From: Berghia stephanieae
Taxonomy: Eukaryota; Mollusca; Gastropoda; Nudibranchia; Aeolidiidae
Reading direction: 5' to 3'
Assembly: GCA_034508935.3 (NCBI GenBank)
Contig: CM067444.1
Location: forward strand, 82,568,743-82,632,742
Length of the DNA: 64,000 nucleotides
Shown piece after piece: positions 1-11,148 of the stretch. Numbering within the stretch: position 1 is the first letter of the stretch; each line of letters begins with the position of its first letter. The notes below the pieces were generated by a model. That model had not been told where the DNA came from, ran no database searches, and was given only the letters and a program-made list of their open reading frames with translations. The position numbers and the translations under genes are program-made.

Positions 1-480
1 AGTACATGGAATTTCCATCCACTCGGTAAGCAGGCAAATCAATGAAGTATTCATACAAATCACTTTGGCGGTATAATAGTAAAAATAACAACAATAATAA
101 TAGAAATAACTAGCACAGTATTAGACAAAAAACCCGTAAAATATAGTAAGAATCTTTCCTCTTTGTAAATAAATAAAAAAAAAATAATAACTGGCAAATT
201 GATTTCTTTAATTATGGGTGTGTTTTTGATCGAGTAGGTAAAAGGGGATAACGAGACGCAGTCACTGCGGGGTTGCGGAGATATGGGGGGGGGGGGGGGG
301 GGGGGGGGGAATTACAGTTATTGGAGCGGTTCTGAAAAGAAAGGTTTGATTTAAAAATTGAAGGGAAGACTGAAAGTTGAATTTGTTAAAGAGTTAAATT
401 TGTCCATGACGGATGGGTGGAAATATTGACAGATTATGCCTGATTCTGACATTCTGAGGAAAGCAAAATTAGGTATAGTC
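1..480. other. Non-coding stretch with a 25-nt poly(G) run
   Basis: No gene is visible here. The only structure is an uninterrupted G run at 285-309, which could form a G-quadruplex and is prone to sequencing-length error. Confidence 0.6.
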
Positions 481-684
481 AATTGGGGTTACTTTGAATC
501 AAGGGGAAACTTTGCCTCTGTGAATTTGGAGCATTTTGACTAATCTAAACTTTGTTGCAGTTATTGTATCCGTTAACGAATTGCATTTTTATCAAAGAAA
601 ATAATTGCCACAGACCAAAGTAATCTCTTATTGGTCCAAAATTCAAGAGACAAAGTTTCCCCTTCAGGCAAAGTTACCCCAATT
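481..684. mobile_element. MITE-like inverted repeat (family 5), about 204 bp
   Basis: The ends are inverted copies of each other over about 55 bp with gaps. The left end reads AATTGGGGTTACTTTG and the right end reads CAAAGTTACCCCAATT. The arms share AAGGGGAAACTTTG, which appears inverted as CAAAGTTTCCCCTT. The middle is AT-rich and non-coding, as expected of a non-autonomous DNA transposon. I saw no second copy in the window. Confidence 0.7.
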
Positions 685-1829
685 CTCCCAGAATAGAATT
701 CTCAGTCGAACAGCTTGAGAAATTCTGACAGTTATGAAGAATTTACTCGCCAATTAGAAAACTTTTTTGTCACCAAAGTACGGAGGACATAATGATTGTG
801 AAATAGAGCCATTAGCGGGCACCCAAACTGCGACAGCGTGGATTGGATATGTTATTTGAAAATGTGACCCCGCTTTTAGTCGGTATTATGTTGAGGTGAG
901 GCAGATTACGAACACTGACTTTAGAGCGTAAACGGTAAAAATAGTACGAAGTGAGAAATAAAGACTGGAAATATTGTATACGAAAATATAATCGAGAGAT
1001 TCGATAACCAAGGAATGTATTGCGATTCAATGATATGCACATTAGTTTCAGTCGGCTAAGTATAACATAATATACAAATGTATGTTGTTTTCTTTCATAA
1101 CTGTCTTTAATGCCTTATAGAAAATTTGGAGGCAAAAAGATATAAAAATATTAGCGTGACGCTTATCGCAAAGTTGTAGATTGAGAAATTAGGTGGTGTA
1201 ATTTTGGCTAAGGTCTAAATCCATGCTGCTTCCCTACCAATCAAAAAACAATGATTTGAAGTCTCGTCACTCCAAATCCAACTTTACGTTCAGACCTTGA
1301 GACTTTGCCAAACACTGGCCTCTGTCTTATATTTAATAAAAGTTTGTGGCAATTAGATCTAGACGCGAATGGATTTTTTCCCTCATTTATGTGGAGGAAA
1401 CAAGGAATGCTTCAGAGAACACATCTATTCTGAAAACTGAGCAATCATTTTAAAAATTCATTTGAAACGTGGAGATGTGTTTTTCTGTCTTGTATTCTGT
1501 CCTGGGAACCCAAACCCCAAAATCAAATGATATCTTTTGGATGAGTGGAAACAAGGATTGTGCTGAGGAAGGATAGACAGTAGCACAAGACCCGTGTCAC
1601 GTACCCGACCATTTCACTGCTTCACAACACGTAACATAGATAAATACGCCTATAGAATTATTATGTACATTTAAGTATTTATATGCACAGAAAAGGACAT
1701 GCATGATTGGTGCATAATCCATTGGTGCCAAATCGAAAATACAATTTTAATTATTAATGTATTTAAGAGATTATTTACTATTTAGGTTTGCTGGGTTCAT
1801 AATGTATAACAAACTCAACTTAATTTTAA
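685..1829. other. Non-coding stretch, no gene seen
   Basis: No convincing exon was found. Around 862-905 there is a motif resembling one end of MITE family 3 (GTGACCCCGC...GGTATTATG), with no partner end nearby. Confidence 0.5.
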
Positions 1830-2163
1830 AAACGTTTACAAGAGGTTCCAAGCCAACATCAATGCACACTTTACATGTAGGGCGGCACATGATGCCCGTG
1901 ATGCCGTCTTAGAATATTGTTTTCGACAAAATAAAACAAAACAAAAACAAAACAAACAAAAAAAAAAAAAACAACAACAAAAACAGACGCTATTACCGGG
2001 CAGGTAATTACCTGCATTCATTTTACACGTGGGTACGTTTAGAGAATTTAAATAAAGACCCTTCTCCAATGACTCAACTTTGCGTCCACCACAACGAAAC
2101 TCAAACCGGGGACCTACCAGTCCGAAGCCAAGTGAGATACCTTAAGACCACTAAAATACATAG
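1830..2163 (-). mobile_element. SINE family A, near full length
   Basis: Read on the minus strand, this starts with a degenerate tRNA-like head (TTTTAGTGGTCTTAAGG for box A, CCGGTTTGAG near box B). It continues with the family-A body (GTTGAGTCATTGGAGAAGG, then GTGTAAAATGAATG, then a CCCGGTAATAGCGTCTG stretch) and the family tail. A (TTTTG)n-like tract interrupts the body at about 1925-1985. It is an old, diverged copy. Confidence 0.7.
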
Positions 2164-2376
2164 GGAGATGCCCGAACATAACCTAATGCATTCCAAAACA
2201 CCCCATGCCATTGTTAAAAAGATGATGAAGGCAATGGAGTTCTCATTGTTCATTGGACGTCTTGTTTTAATCCTGTTTACCTTTAGAACTGTCTCTGGTT
2301 TTAAGAACTGTTTACAGAGAACGCTATTCGATACTTATTGCAAAGCAAAAGAATAACAAAAATAAATAGTAATATG

Positions 2377-2585
2377 TCGAAACACTGACAAGGAAGGCTC
2401 TGCGATGGACATCCCTAGGAAAGAGGAAGCGAGGCCGCCCTAAGGAGACTTGGAGACGTACATCAGAGAGGGACCTAAAGCAGAGAGGTCTGTCTCTCGA
2501 GATAGCCCAAGAATAGCTGCCGAGAGGCCCAGGTGGAGATCCCTTGCCAGCAGGCCTGGAGAGGATTGAGTGAGTGAGTGAGTAG
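2377..2585 (+). pseudogene. C-terminal end of a non-LTR retrotransposon reverse transcriptase
   Basis: In one frame this encodes KALRWTSLGKRKRGRPKETW followed by RRTSERDLKQRGLSLEIAQE. That matches the conserved C-terminal signature RW-GKRKRGRPK-TWRR of many RTE-like and related LINE ORFs, in which a W-R-S-L motif follows. Here that motif (RWRSLA) lies in the next frame after an in-frame stop, so this copy is decayed. It ends in a (GAGT)n tail at 2569-2585, a usual LINE 3' terminus. Only the last roughly 70 codons remain, so it is a 5'-truncated insertion. The clade is not certain. Confidence 0.75.
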
Positions 2586-2587
2586 TT

Positions 2588-2655
2588 GTTAGCTTGGGAT
2601 CATATGTAAAACACTTTTGAGCACGCTAAGTAGATATTGCGCAATATAAAAGCAC
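2588..2655 (+). mobile_element. SINE family A, 3' tail fragment
   Basis: Only the last roughly 65 bp of family A remain: GTAAAACACTTTTGAGCACG followed by a copy of ATATTGCGC-ATATAAAAGC. It abuts the LINE tail at 2585, which fits the known sharing of 3' tails between SINEs and their partner LINEs. Confidence 0.7.
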
Positions 2656-3455
2656 ACGTTTTAAAATTATCTTTTCAGCATTGCTCTTGTGTAGGGGAAA
2701 AGGGGCATGGTGAATTTCACTAACTTTAGACTTTATTATTACACAACCGATATTTATCTTATCAAAACTTTATCTTGTTTCTAATTTAAGAATGATTACA
2801 GAACAACAATTGTTGTCAGACACACGAGGAAACAATAACTGATAGCTAAACTCTCAATGAGACAATCGGCTATTATAGATAACAAACGCAATCATTATGT
2901 AGAATGAAGTCTTCTTGACCTAAATCTCACGTCAGTAGTCTGTCTGTGCTTTACGTTGTCTCTTAGTCTACGGTACATAAAAAGTCAGAGTGCGGTAAAC
3001 AACAAAATTATTTTGTTGTAAGGACGGTTAATTCATAAAAAAAAAATCATAACTAAAGCTCTCAAAACTATAAATCACTTCAGAATGCCACTGATAGTGA
3101 GCTAGATAACTTAGAATATGTACCGTATGTGATAAATTGTTTTGATTGCTCATAATGTAAATGATGATTGCATGTTATGATCATATCAAGGAATTTTGAT
3201 CTGTATATTGTTTCCTATCACTGGGCATTCACATGCCTTTTGACCAAAGCAACCTTTGCTATGATAATATGTTATGCTAATTTTCAAATATTATAGTTAC
3301 ACTTAACGTACTTCTTATTGTCAACGGAGAAACGTGAAAGAGATACTAAACTGCTAGAAAGTAATAAACAAACATGAATGTAGGAGTTTTTAAAAAAGAA
3401 CGAACTACCGTCTATCTGGGTTTTTAAGTAATGCATAAATATGTTTTAATTGGTT
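2656..3455. other. Non-coding stretch, no gene seen
   Basis: AT-rich DNA with no recognised repeat or exon. Confidence 0.5.
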
Positions 3456-3545
3456 TTTGCTGTTGGCTGAAGAATGTTTTTGAGCCCGTAAAGTTTCGTG
3501 TGTGGTATTTTGTTCTTTTTGAAGTTTTTATATTCATTTCTGTTT
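3456..3545 (+). repeat. GAAACGTT-type dispersed repeat, degenerate hammerhead-like core
   Basis: The stretch GTTGGCTGAAGAATG...GAGCCCGTAAAG, followed by TTTGTTCTTTTTGAAG and TTTTTATATTCATTTCTG, is shared with copies at 10960-11044 (inverted), 23787-23836 and 54806-54880. CTGAAGA...GAAA is the layout of a hammerhead ribozyme core, as known from Penelope-like elements. This copy has lost the GAAA. Confidence 0.4.
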
Positions 3546-4815
3546 ATAACGTTTTAGAGAAAGTGAATGCATCCTATTACAACGTCAGTCTAATAAATAA
3601 AAATATAGGCGTCATCGTTTTAAGATTCATACGTCGTATACAAAACTCAGGTGTTTCAAAATGATGCTTAAAGTACAATCTCATCCTTACAAAGACAATA
3701 AACAGAATATAAATCTGCATTAAAACAGCCAGATACAACCGCGAAATCAAAACACTGAGAGCTGACATAAAATATATATAAACTTGGTGTAAGATATGAT
3801 TAGGAAAAGGTCGATACAGGGGATTAAGGCAATATTTCACCACAACCAAATTACTTTGCTAAGGGATTTGTCTAAGTACCAATTCTTTTTTTAGTAACTT
3901 GTCTTAAAAACCTTAAGACTGATTTTCTGACGGTCTCTGCATTTAAATCAGCAGGATAATAGTGGAGGCAATGAATCTACAGTGGACGACGCCACAACAA
4001 GGGAGCAAATATACTCTAAGTCAATATTTCATCAAAATTAAAACAATGTTCATTGAAATGTCTAGTGACCATTACCGATACTTGTCTGTAAAGAAAATTC
4101 AAGATCGATTTTCTAAAAATTATCTTTTCTAGTCTTCCCAGCTTTATGAAGTAATGCAAAATTTGATACACAATAATTTTAGAACCATGCGCGGTGAAGA
4201 AATTCAACACTTAAAATATTAGCCAATTCTACATGGAGATATTTGCAGGCTTGTAACATTGTTCTGGTGGACAATATTCTGAGTTGGTTTGAGAGTAGGT
4301 ACATATTTTCATTACAAGCAATGACACCTAAATAATCTGGGTTATTAGGCTTGTAAATTAGTACACTTCGCTCAATGACAAATCATTATGGCAGCTGAAA
4401 AAAAAATGTTTGGCCGACGATTATGATTTTCTTTGACTCTCAGAAGTCTTGTACCCCATTGAGGCTAAGATGTGTTTACAAAAGATCACCGACCGATAGC
4501 ACATTGGCATGGCCGTGTGAGAACTTTTATAATACAGAACTATATTCTCTTGGATCAATTATAATATTATAATGTAACTGTTTAGATTTCAGTATATTAA
4601 CTTATTTTATTACAATGAAGACGACAGTATAAACTGAAGGAATATATGTACTTTACACTATTGTCACTGCTTCAATACACAGCGGGATGTATTTCATTGA
4701 AATAGGAGAAAGCTGTTGTACTCTGAAAAAAATAGATTTTAAAGATTTTAACCAGAAAACTAGTAATTTAAATATCTATCATTTAAAATGACACTCATAT
4801 CGTGACGCACTCTAA
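3546..4815. other. Non-coding stretch with one degenerate 75-bp repeat unit
   Basis: At about 4288-4372 a unit (GTTGGTTTGAGAGTA...TTATTAGGCTTGTAAAT) matches the degenerate tandem units at 18310-18540. I saw nothing else that could be coding. Confidence 0.45.
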
Positions 4816-4930
4816 AACCGGGATTCCCAGGTTTGAGATTTTTTGACAAGGTGAGGGTTGTGTTAATTTATCAATATTTGAAGGACGTGTTTCAGGACAC
4901 ATTAAACAAATGTATTTTTCAGAGTATAAG
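4816..4930. mobile_element. MITE family 2, one arm only
   Basis: This matches the right arm of family 2: GGTTTGAGATTTTTTGACAA, then ATCAATATTTGAAGGACG, then TTTTCAGAGTA. The left arm is missing. Confidence 0.55.
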
Positions 4931-5782
4931 AAATAAATGGTCAAAGGGTACAGAAGTAACTCGGCATGTTTCTCGTGATTCGAAAATTATGTATCACGGA
5001 GTGAGGGGGGTTCTTACCATGCCAAGGGAGACGATCCCATCTCATAAATAACAAAATGATAATGATAAATAAAACATAAAATTAAATAACGTTATACCTA
5101 ACCCAACAACATTTACATCCCTTTTAATTGCCCTAAAGACATTACTTTTGGAGTCTCCCTTAAATTATACAGGGGGATGGCTCCACAGAATGGGGTTATG
5201 ATATTAAAGCTTGTCTCCATTAATTTCGAGGATTAAAACCAACCCACTCACCACCCATGTTGTAAGTAAGATAAATAACTTGCGATAACAGGAAGACATT
5301 ACACTTTTTCATTTCAAGGTTATATTATTGATCTTAAAGGATGCAAATACTTTTTTAAAGTACATATTTTTTTATCATAAAGGGACAGTATTAAATAAAA
5401 CTTGATTAGTGCTATCCTCAGTGCCAAGATAGTTAAACTTAATATTAATTTCATAAACTGTACAGAGGACACACTATTTTACTACATATAAGTAGCGTTC
5501 AAAGTTCATAGGACAACTGTGTCAATCTAGTTTTATGAACAAGATAAATGACGTGTTTGTGCGTCATAAATTTTACGTAATTTTGCGTCTTTGAAGCTTT
5601 GGAAACACATCACACATCAAATTCAAGTTTAGCCAATATTATGTGCATTAAATGTTTCATTCACTTTTAAGCATTAGGTTCAGTCCAGTAATGACATCAT
5701 TCATTAAATAATAATTGTTTTTTTTTTTTTACAAACGTTAAATGTTTTCTCAACATTAAAGCTAAAATTCACCCACAGATAT
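4931..5782. other. Non-coding stretch, no gene seen
   Basis: AT-rich DNA without a recognised feature apart from a poly(T) run near 5718. Confidence 0.5.
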
Positions 5783-6020
5783 ACGACCCACCTTCTCAAA
5801 GCGGTATCATGTTGGGGTCGATATAGATGTTCAAAAAAATGAAATATAGTGGAAAATATTAGAATGGATGACATTTAAATGTTTTATTGGGGACAATAGA
5901 TACAGTTTCCTAAAGTAACAGAAACTTAATTCAAACATTCCTCGTTATTTCAACTTTTAAATCACCTTTTGATATCTGGCTCACTCCGACATAATACGGT
6001 CTGGTGACGAATGGTAATAT
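5783..6020. mobile_element. MITE family 3, both ends present
   Basis: The left end (GACCCACCTTCTCAAAGCGG then TATCATG) and the right end (ATCTGGCTCACTCCGACATA then ATAC) are inverted relatives of each other, as in the copies at 10569, 12462, 15591, 54011, 56336 and 61942. The interior is non-coding. Confidence 0.6.
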
Positions 6021-6825
6021 ATTATACAACCTCATACTTATTTATTTACTTAATCTTCTGAGGCCTAACTAATTCATTTATTTAGGTAAAAGTGACATCT
6101 ACCATTTAATGGGTTTTGAAAATTTTCCACGGCAGTCTTTCCACAAAAGGTGACAATGTTCGCTACTCGGGGCAATGGAGGGGGAATCGAGTTGTTGTTG
6201 GTCCTGTCCACGTTTATTCAGGATGGAGAGCATGGTCGTGTTATCACAACACTTCATGAATGAATATGAGAGGCTTTTAGGATACGGTCATCAATGCACG
6301 CTCCAATGAATTTTACGACCCCACTGTTTTGGCTGGGCATTTGGGCGCTGTGGCCATAACAAAGCGCTCGGACCATTAACAAAGTACTGTAGATCTCCAT
6401 AACATCCTCTGTTATAACACGATGCAAGGTTGCTAAGGATCGCGGGATCAAATGACGAAAAGGATAGTATATCCTCCGAAAAATCCATTTTAATGTTCAT
6501 TTTAAAAAAAATCAGATAAGCTTAGTGATATGGCCGTTATCTTCGGAGACATCGGACTTCTTCAGACGGGACTGTCTAGACTCTAGACGGACCATTTGCG
6601 ATTTAAAAAAATGGTTAAATGGATGTGCCCACCATGTCCATGACCAATTCGTTGAATGTCCTAAAAATTAAATGGCTCCTAATAGTTTTTCATCTTTTTG
6701 GTTTGAGTCGGACAATTTAACCTGGCTAACCTTTTTTTATATAATTTGGATTGGATCATCAAAATATATTTCGGAATTCGATAAGGAGTCACTTAAAATG
6801 TCTTTCTACTTTCAACACTCAACTG
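6021..6825. other. Non-coding stretch, no gene seen
   Basis: Small overlapping minus-strand frames exist at 6254-6500, but they show no splice context or known motif. Confidence 0.45.
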
Positions 6826-7045
6826 CAGACCTGCCAACTATTACGAAATTTTCGCTTCAATTTGAGAACTTAATGAGCCATTAAAACTGATTAAAAATAA
6901 AAGTTGATGCATGCCAGACGACATGATTTTAAGGATTTTGAAGTGTTATTAAATCTTGTGAGGGCAAATTCTTGATTTTTAAAGTTAACTATAGCGACTA
7001 CAATTTTTATCTCCTAAAATTGAAGAATTACTCAGGTCTGTACCT
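6826..7045 (+). mobile_element. MITE family 6 copy
   Basis: This is homologous over its whole length to the minus strand of 62216-62482. The ends are short inverted repeats, CAGACCTGCC at the left and CAGGTCTG at the right. Shared internal blocks include AAAGTTGATGC...CCAGAC, TTTTAAGGATTTT and ATAGCGACTACAAT. It has no coding capacity. The ends look hAT-like, but the superfamily is not settled. Confidence 0.65.
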
Positions 7046-7275
7046 GTCATGGGCACGACTAGGAGGGTTAACGAAATGTTACTTTAAACAAACACAATCG
7101 TAGTACACAGTGATCTTAATCTTGACTTGAAATTGGAAAATAAATTATTTTTCAGAGACAGCATGGATGTATTTGCCGTTACGACGAACTGATGACAAGT
7201 TTAAATGATATGAATAATCTCTAATTGGTATGATTTCATTAATTTCTCTAGAGAAAACAACTAAACGTAATTCAA
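7046..7275. other. Non-coding spacer
   Basis: Nothing recognised. Confidence 0.4.
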
Positions 7276-7536
7276 TAACTGACAATCTAGCACAAATAGA
7301 ATAGAAGAAATGGCTCGTAAAACAGTTGAAAAAGTATGGACAAAGTATCAATTTAGTCCACATTTATTTTTCTCGACACTGTTATTTGTAATGGCAGACC
7401 CTCGATTTTTGGATTATTTTCAATTTTTGAATATAGAGAAACTGAAGGAAGTTACGTATACGGCAGTCTTTCGTAACACGTTATTATTGGTGTCTTTTTG
7501 AGTTGAATATTACAAAAACGACCCTTTGGCACATTG
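7276..7536. mobile_element. MITE family 4, right half
   Basis: This matches the inner and right part of the element at 51838-52252: ACAATCTAGCAC early, CCACATTTATTTTTCTCGAC in the middle and AAAACGACCCTTTGGCACA at the end. The left arm is missing. Confidence 0.5.
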
Positions 7537-7948
7537 ACACATTCCTATACTTCTGACAAGAAGTTACAAAGCAACGCGAGACGAAGACGTTGATAAAATG
7601 AAACATGAAAGAGTAATCCTTGGTCAAACAACGGGGAGGTTTGTTTGACAGAGATCAGAATTTTGTAGCCTGCAAAATACGTGACCAGGCAATCGTTTCG
7701 GGCATTGTGATGGGATCCAATGTTTGAACACGATAGGGACAGATAAGATAAAGAATGAACTGTAAAGGGGGGTGTTACAGTAAACTGTTTAAGTAAAATT
7801 GAATTAATACACGTGCCATTTCAAAAACACAAAGGGTCGAAGTGGTGGATTGGTGTGACAACATTGGCTGACGCGTTTCCTATCCAAAGAATAGCAGGCA
7901 CTGTAACATGTCGGACTGATAATCAGAAGGTCTGAGGTTCGATCATTA
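7537..7948. other. Non-coding, with SINE remnants
   Basis: The segment 7862-7885 (TTTCCTATCCAAAGAATAGC) matches the 3' part of SINE family B. The segment 7903-7941 (GGACTGATAATCAGAAGG then TCTGAGGTTCGATC) looks like the 3' half of a tRNA-derived sequence with a B box. Element N has landed just after it. Confidence 0.4.
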
Positions 7949-8450
7949 AAAGACTGTTTTTAAAGATTTTACGGCGCTTGCGACACATTCACACCATATC
8001 GTCGTCAGTAAAAAAGGAAGAAAATGGGATAGCTAAAAATCATAGATTTACAATTAAGAGCACGAGAAAAGGTTACACAGAGGGGAATTGTTCAAATAGA
8101 GAAAATTTGTAGATTCCAAAAACACATTATCAGTGTACTTAGTTTGAGTTCACCTAAAAGACTCATCCAGGCACAAGGAATACAGTCAATCTCTTAAAAA
8201 TCATTATATATCTTTAAAAAATCAGCACATAAAAGAGAGATGATTTACAAGGATCTCCAAAAACGAATTCTATACACTCGACTGCTTTCTCTTTCATCTA
8301 AGGTCTCCGGCTCGGGTTAGGACAAAAACCAAATAATTACATTTCAAGACAAAGACAGAAAGCAACCTGGAAAAAAAGTAAATATAGGGGAATAGAAGAA
8401 ACAGTAAAAAAGGACCTCTGTCTACCACGGGAGATCTAAGGCCCATTTAA
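7949..8450 (-). mobile_element. Retroposon N, copy 1
   Basis: This is a discrete non-coding element lying on the minus strand. Its T-rich left end (TTTTTAAAGATTTTACGGCG) is the complement of an A-rich 3' tail. It is flanked by ATCATTA at 7942-7948 and 8451-8457, a probable target-site duplication. It is homologous throughout to the copies at 11149 and 19276. The family 5' end starts a few bases before a GGG-rich stretch in all three long copies. Confidence 0.65.
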
Positions 8451-9565
8451 ATCATTAGGGTGGGAACCCGGTATCATAATATAAGGGAGTGGATAGGAAG
8501 AAGGCAATACAATAAACTGAATAAGTAAGTACCGATTGTATAAACATGCAGTCTTATATTCTACTACGTAATGTTAATGTTGCTATTCGAAGCTCGAAGA
8601 AATCAATAACACTGTGACATTGAATGTAAGCTTCAATTTAACACACTGTTTTGTTGTAAAGGAGAAACTCGACACTTCCATTTTATCTGTTTTCGTATAT
8701 TAAATTGAACCTTACATTCAATTTCCCATTGTTATTAATATTCTACTACAGACACACACACAAACTGCTCTCGGCGAATGCTACAAACCAGAGCTTTGTC
8801 AAGGTGATGTATCATTAATTTCAGAACAAAAACAGCCAGATACAATGAAAAGTTCAAACAGTATTAAACTGAAATAGAAGTCAAAAGAAATGGTCTCGAC
8901 CATTCATTGAGGAAAGTTGTGACCCTCGCTTCAGTATTATGTATGGATTACGAGATGAAGAATGTTGCGTTTTACGTTAAAATGGTCGGAATTATGAATT
9001 TTAGGTGCTTTGAAGTTGAACGAAAAAAATTAAATCATTCTCTTCAATGTTTAAATCAAATGTTTTGTGCTGAGCTTAAAATAATAAGCAGCCATTCAAG
9101 TTCTATATAAATTAAAATGGTGACGTAAATACGGAGATATGTACATCCGTTTCAGCAAAACACACAAATCGTAGCGATTAAAAAAAAGGAAAAACCACGA
9201 CATGTATTTATGTAAATTGTATAAAACAGGACGACTTGAGAAAGTATCTTCTTTCATTGAAACACGTCATCAGACTAGCTCAATGGTCGACACACGATAC
9301 ACTTAAATGTGTCTGTGGAAACAAACATTTGCTTGACGTTGGTTCTTTTTAATATATTTAATTTCATGGTTGAATGTCATTATATCACGAAATCAATCAA
9401 AGGCGAAGTGGGCGTGGAGTATTCATTATGAATACTGAATTAATCAGGCGCGGGAACAATCTCTATGTGCTACATCTTTCGTATTAATCCGAGATTTAAT
9501 TTATACATTACAAGCGTTTGGTCTGATTATTAAATATAATAATCTTTCTATCAAATTTGGGGGCT
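8451..9565. other. Non-coding stretch, no gene seen
   Basis: AT-rich DNA. Two AT-rich stretches near 8600-8730 contain inverted TTGAATGTAAG and CTTACATTCAA motifs about 90 bp apart. This may be another small foldback element, not confirmed elsewhere. Confidence 0.4.
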
Positions 9566-9760
9566 CTCCAACATGATCTGAGATGCATTTAAAGTGCGAT
9601 TGTTCCATCGGCAATTGTTCAAAAGGTCCGGAATTCGAGTCCAGGAGGAAACACTAGGGGTTATGCCTTTCACAGCCCCTTGAAAGGTAGACTGTAACAC
9701 GGTTAAGCGCTCTTTAGAATATCTTTTATAAAGTTTGATTAGAAACAGAAAAATGATCTT
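9566..9760 (+). mobile_element. Possible tRNA-derived SINE remnant
   Basis: AAAGGTCCGGAATTCGAGTCC resembles a degenerate tRNA T-arm with a B box, and TTAAGCGCTCTTTAGAATAT later resembles the SINE-A tail. The 5' tRNA half is not clear. Confidence 0.3.
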
Positions 9761-9899
9761 CAAGGATTAAAAAAAAAAGAAGTGTAGTGAAAAGGAAGCA
9801 CAAGCTAAAGTTTTAACATCAAGAAAACTAATACATCTCACATCGAACGAAAGATTGTAACTATAAAGACAAAATAGATGTGTGCATATTGTAATAAAT

Positions 9900-10132
9900 T
9901 GAAGGGTTCGAGTCCCGCTTTGAGCGGCGCATAATTCAGTCCTTGGAAAAAGCTCTTAACAAAGTTTTAAAATGAGTAACTGGTCGTAAACAGGACTGTC
10001 TCCGTCGAAAAAAAAAATTGTTGTAGGCGTCATGTCTCGTCACACATGTTAAGTATTGGTGTTGGCAAAGGCAGGGCTCCTGGTAAAGCGCTTTGAGTAT
10101 GTTGAGTGAATGTTGCTCTTCGTAAATACTCA
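9900..10132 (+). mobile_element. SINE family A, 5'-truncated
   Basis: This begins inside the tRNA-like head at the B box (GGGTTCGAGTCCCGC). It continues with GGCGCATAATTCAGTCCTTG, AAAATGAGTAACTGGTCGT, GGCGTCATGTCTCGTC and the tail GGTAAAGCGCTTTGAGTATG. The first roughly 45 bp of the family are missing. Confidence 0.75.
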
Positions 10133-10568
10133 CTTTTTGGGTAACGTCATAAAGTAATTTTGAAACATGGAGCTAAGCAAAATGGTAAAAAAAAAAAAAA
10201 AATTGCTGTGCGTCTATTGCAATAGAAGGAATGAATATTGTACCTTGTATTTTTCATCACTGTTTGAATACCCGAACTTCAGTAAACCACCACTCCTACC
10301 GTTATGTACATCTAAGTTCGTATGTATCAAGTGACCTTAATGTAAAAATCTAATGCAAATACATTCAAATAAAAGGGGGAAATTTTTTTAATGTGAATAA
10401 AAAAAAAAAGAAAGAAAAGAAGCAAAATAGTTTTTGCAAGAATGTTCTAGGCATAGCTAGGAATGTAAATGACAGAATTGGAAAAAGTGTAAATGGAACA
10501 AAATATTTCGAGGCTTCTTTTTTATTGTTGGACGATAAGATATCAAAAGGCGCAAAACTAAATGTTAA
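10133..10568. other. Non-coding stretch, A-rich
   Basis: Contains a poly(A) run near 10186-10202 and an A-rich patch at 10398-10425. Overlapping short frames on both strands at 10365-10613 are low-complexity. Confidence 0.45.
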
Positions 10569-10820
10569 AAATCGCCTCAACGCAGTATTATGTCTGTGTG
10601 AAACATGAGTCAAAAAGTGTATTTAACATTAAAATAATGATAAACAAATTTTTGTTTTCCACTATTTAACAAATCATATTCATCTTCCTCCTCAACACAA
10701 CACGACATAAAAGTCACCCAAATTTCATCTTTTAAATTAATACTGTAAATTAATGTAAATTCAATTTTTAGCATTAAATCAGCCCAACATAATACCCGGT
10801 TGAGGCGATGGGTAACATAG
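10569..10820. mobile_element. MITE family 3, both ends present
   Basis: The left end ATCGCCTCAACGCAGTATTA and the right end CATAATACCCGGTTGAGGCG are inverted copies. Length and end sequence agree with the other complete members. Confidence 0.7.
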
Positions 10821-10959
10821 GCCTAGAAACGATTTTGTTAAGTTGCACATTTTAAACGTAACTTGGTACACTTTACGGTTCTATGGATGCTTTAAAAAAC
10901 ATTAAAACACAACACACTTGACTTAGTGAATAGAAAACTGTGTGCTGTAAAATGAAAAA

Positions 10960-11044
10960 TACAAAATTGAATATTACAGCTTCAAATAAAGTAAGAACTA
11001 AATATTAAACTGTGTACATTTCGGTCTCAAAACCCTTCTTCAGT
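10960..11044 (-). repeat. GAAACGTT-type dispersed repeat with hammerhead-like core
   Basis: On the minus strand this reads GACTGAAGAAGGGTTTTGAG then ACCGAAATG. CTGAAGA and GAAA flank a short possible helix (GGTT paired with GACC). Downstream AT-rich sequence matches the copies at 3456, 23787 and 54806. This is the best-preserved core in the window. A ribozyme or Penelope-like origin is inference. Confidence 0.45.
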
Positions 11045-11070
11045 CAATAAGAAAACAGTTTTAAGAGTTA

Positions 11071-11148
11071 ATGGGTTGGGGGGGGGGGGGTGGTCCCGTT
11101 TTGCTCAGTTGGTAGAACAGTCGATTTAAACGCAAAGGAACTGAGATC
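11071..11148 (+). mobile_element. SINE family B, head part, split by retroposon N
   Basis: A G run (11078-11090) leads into TGGTCCCGTTTTGCTCAGTT then GGTAGAACA, a tRNA-like box A. The body stops at 11148 where element N is inserted, and resumes at 11691 with ACCACCGGGTGAAGTCG. Confidence 0.7.
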
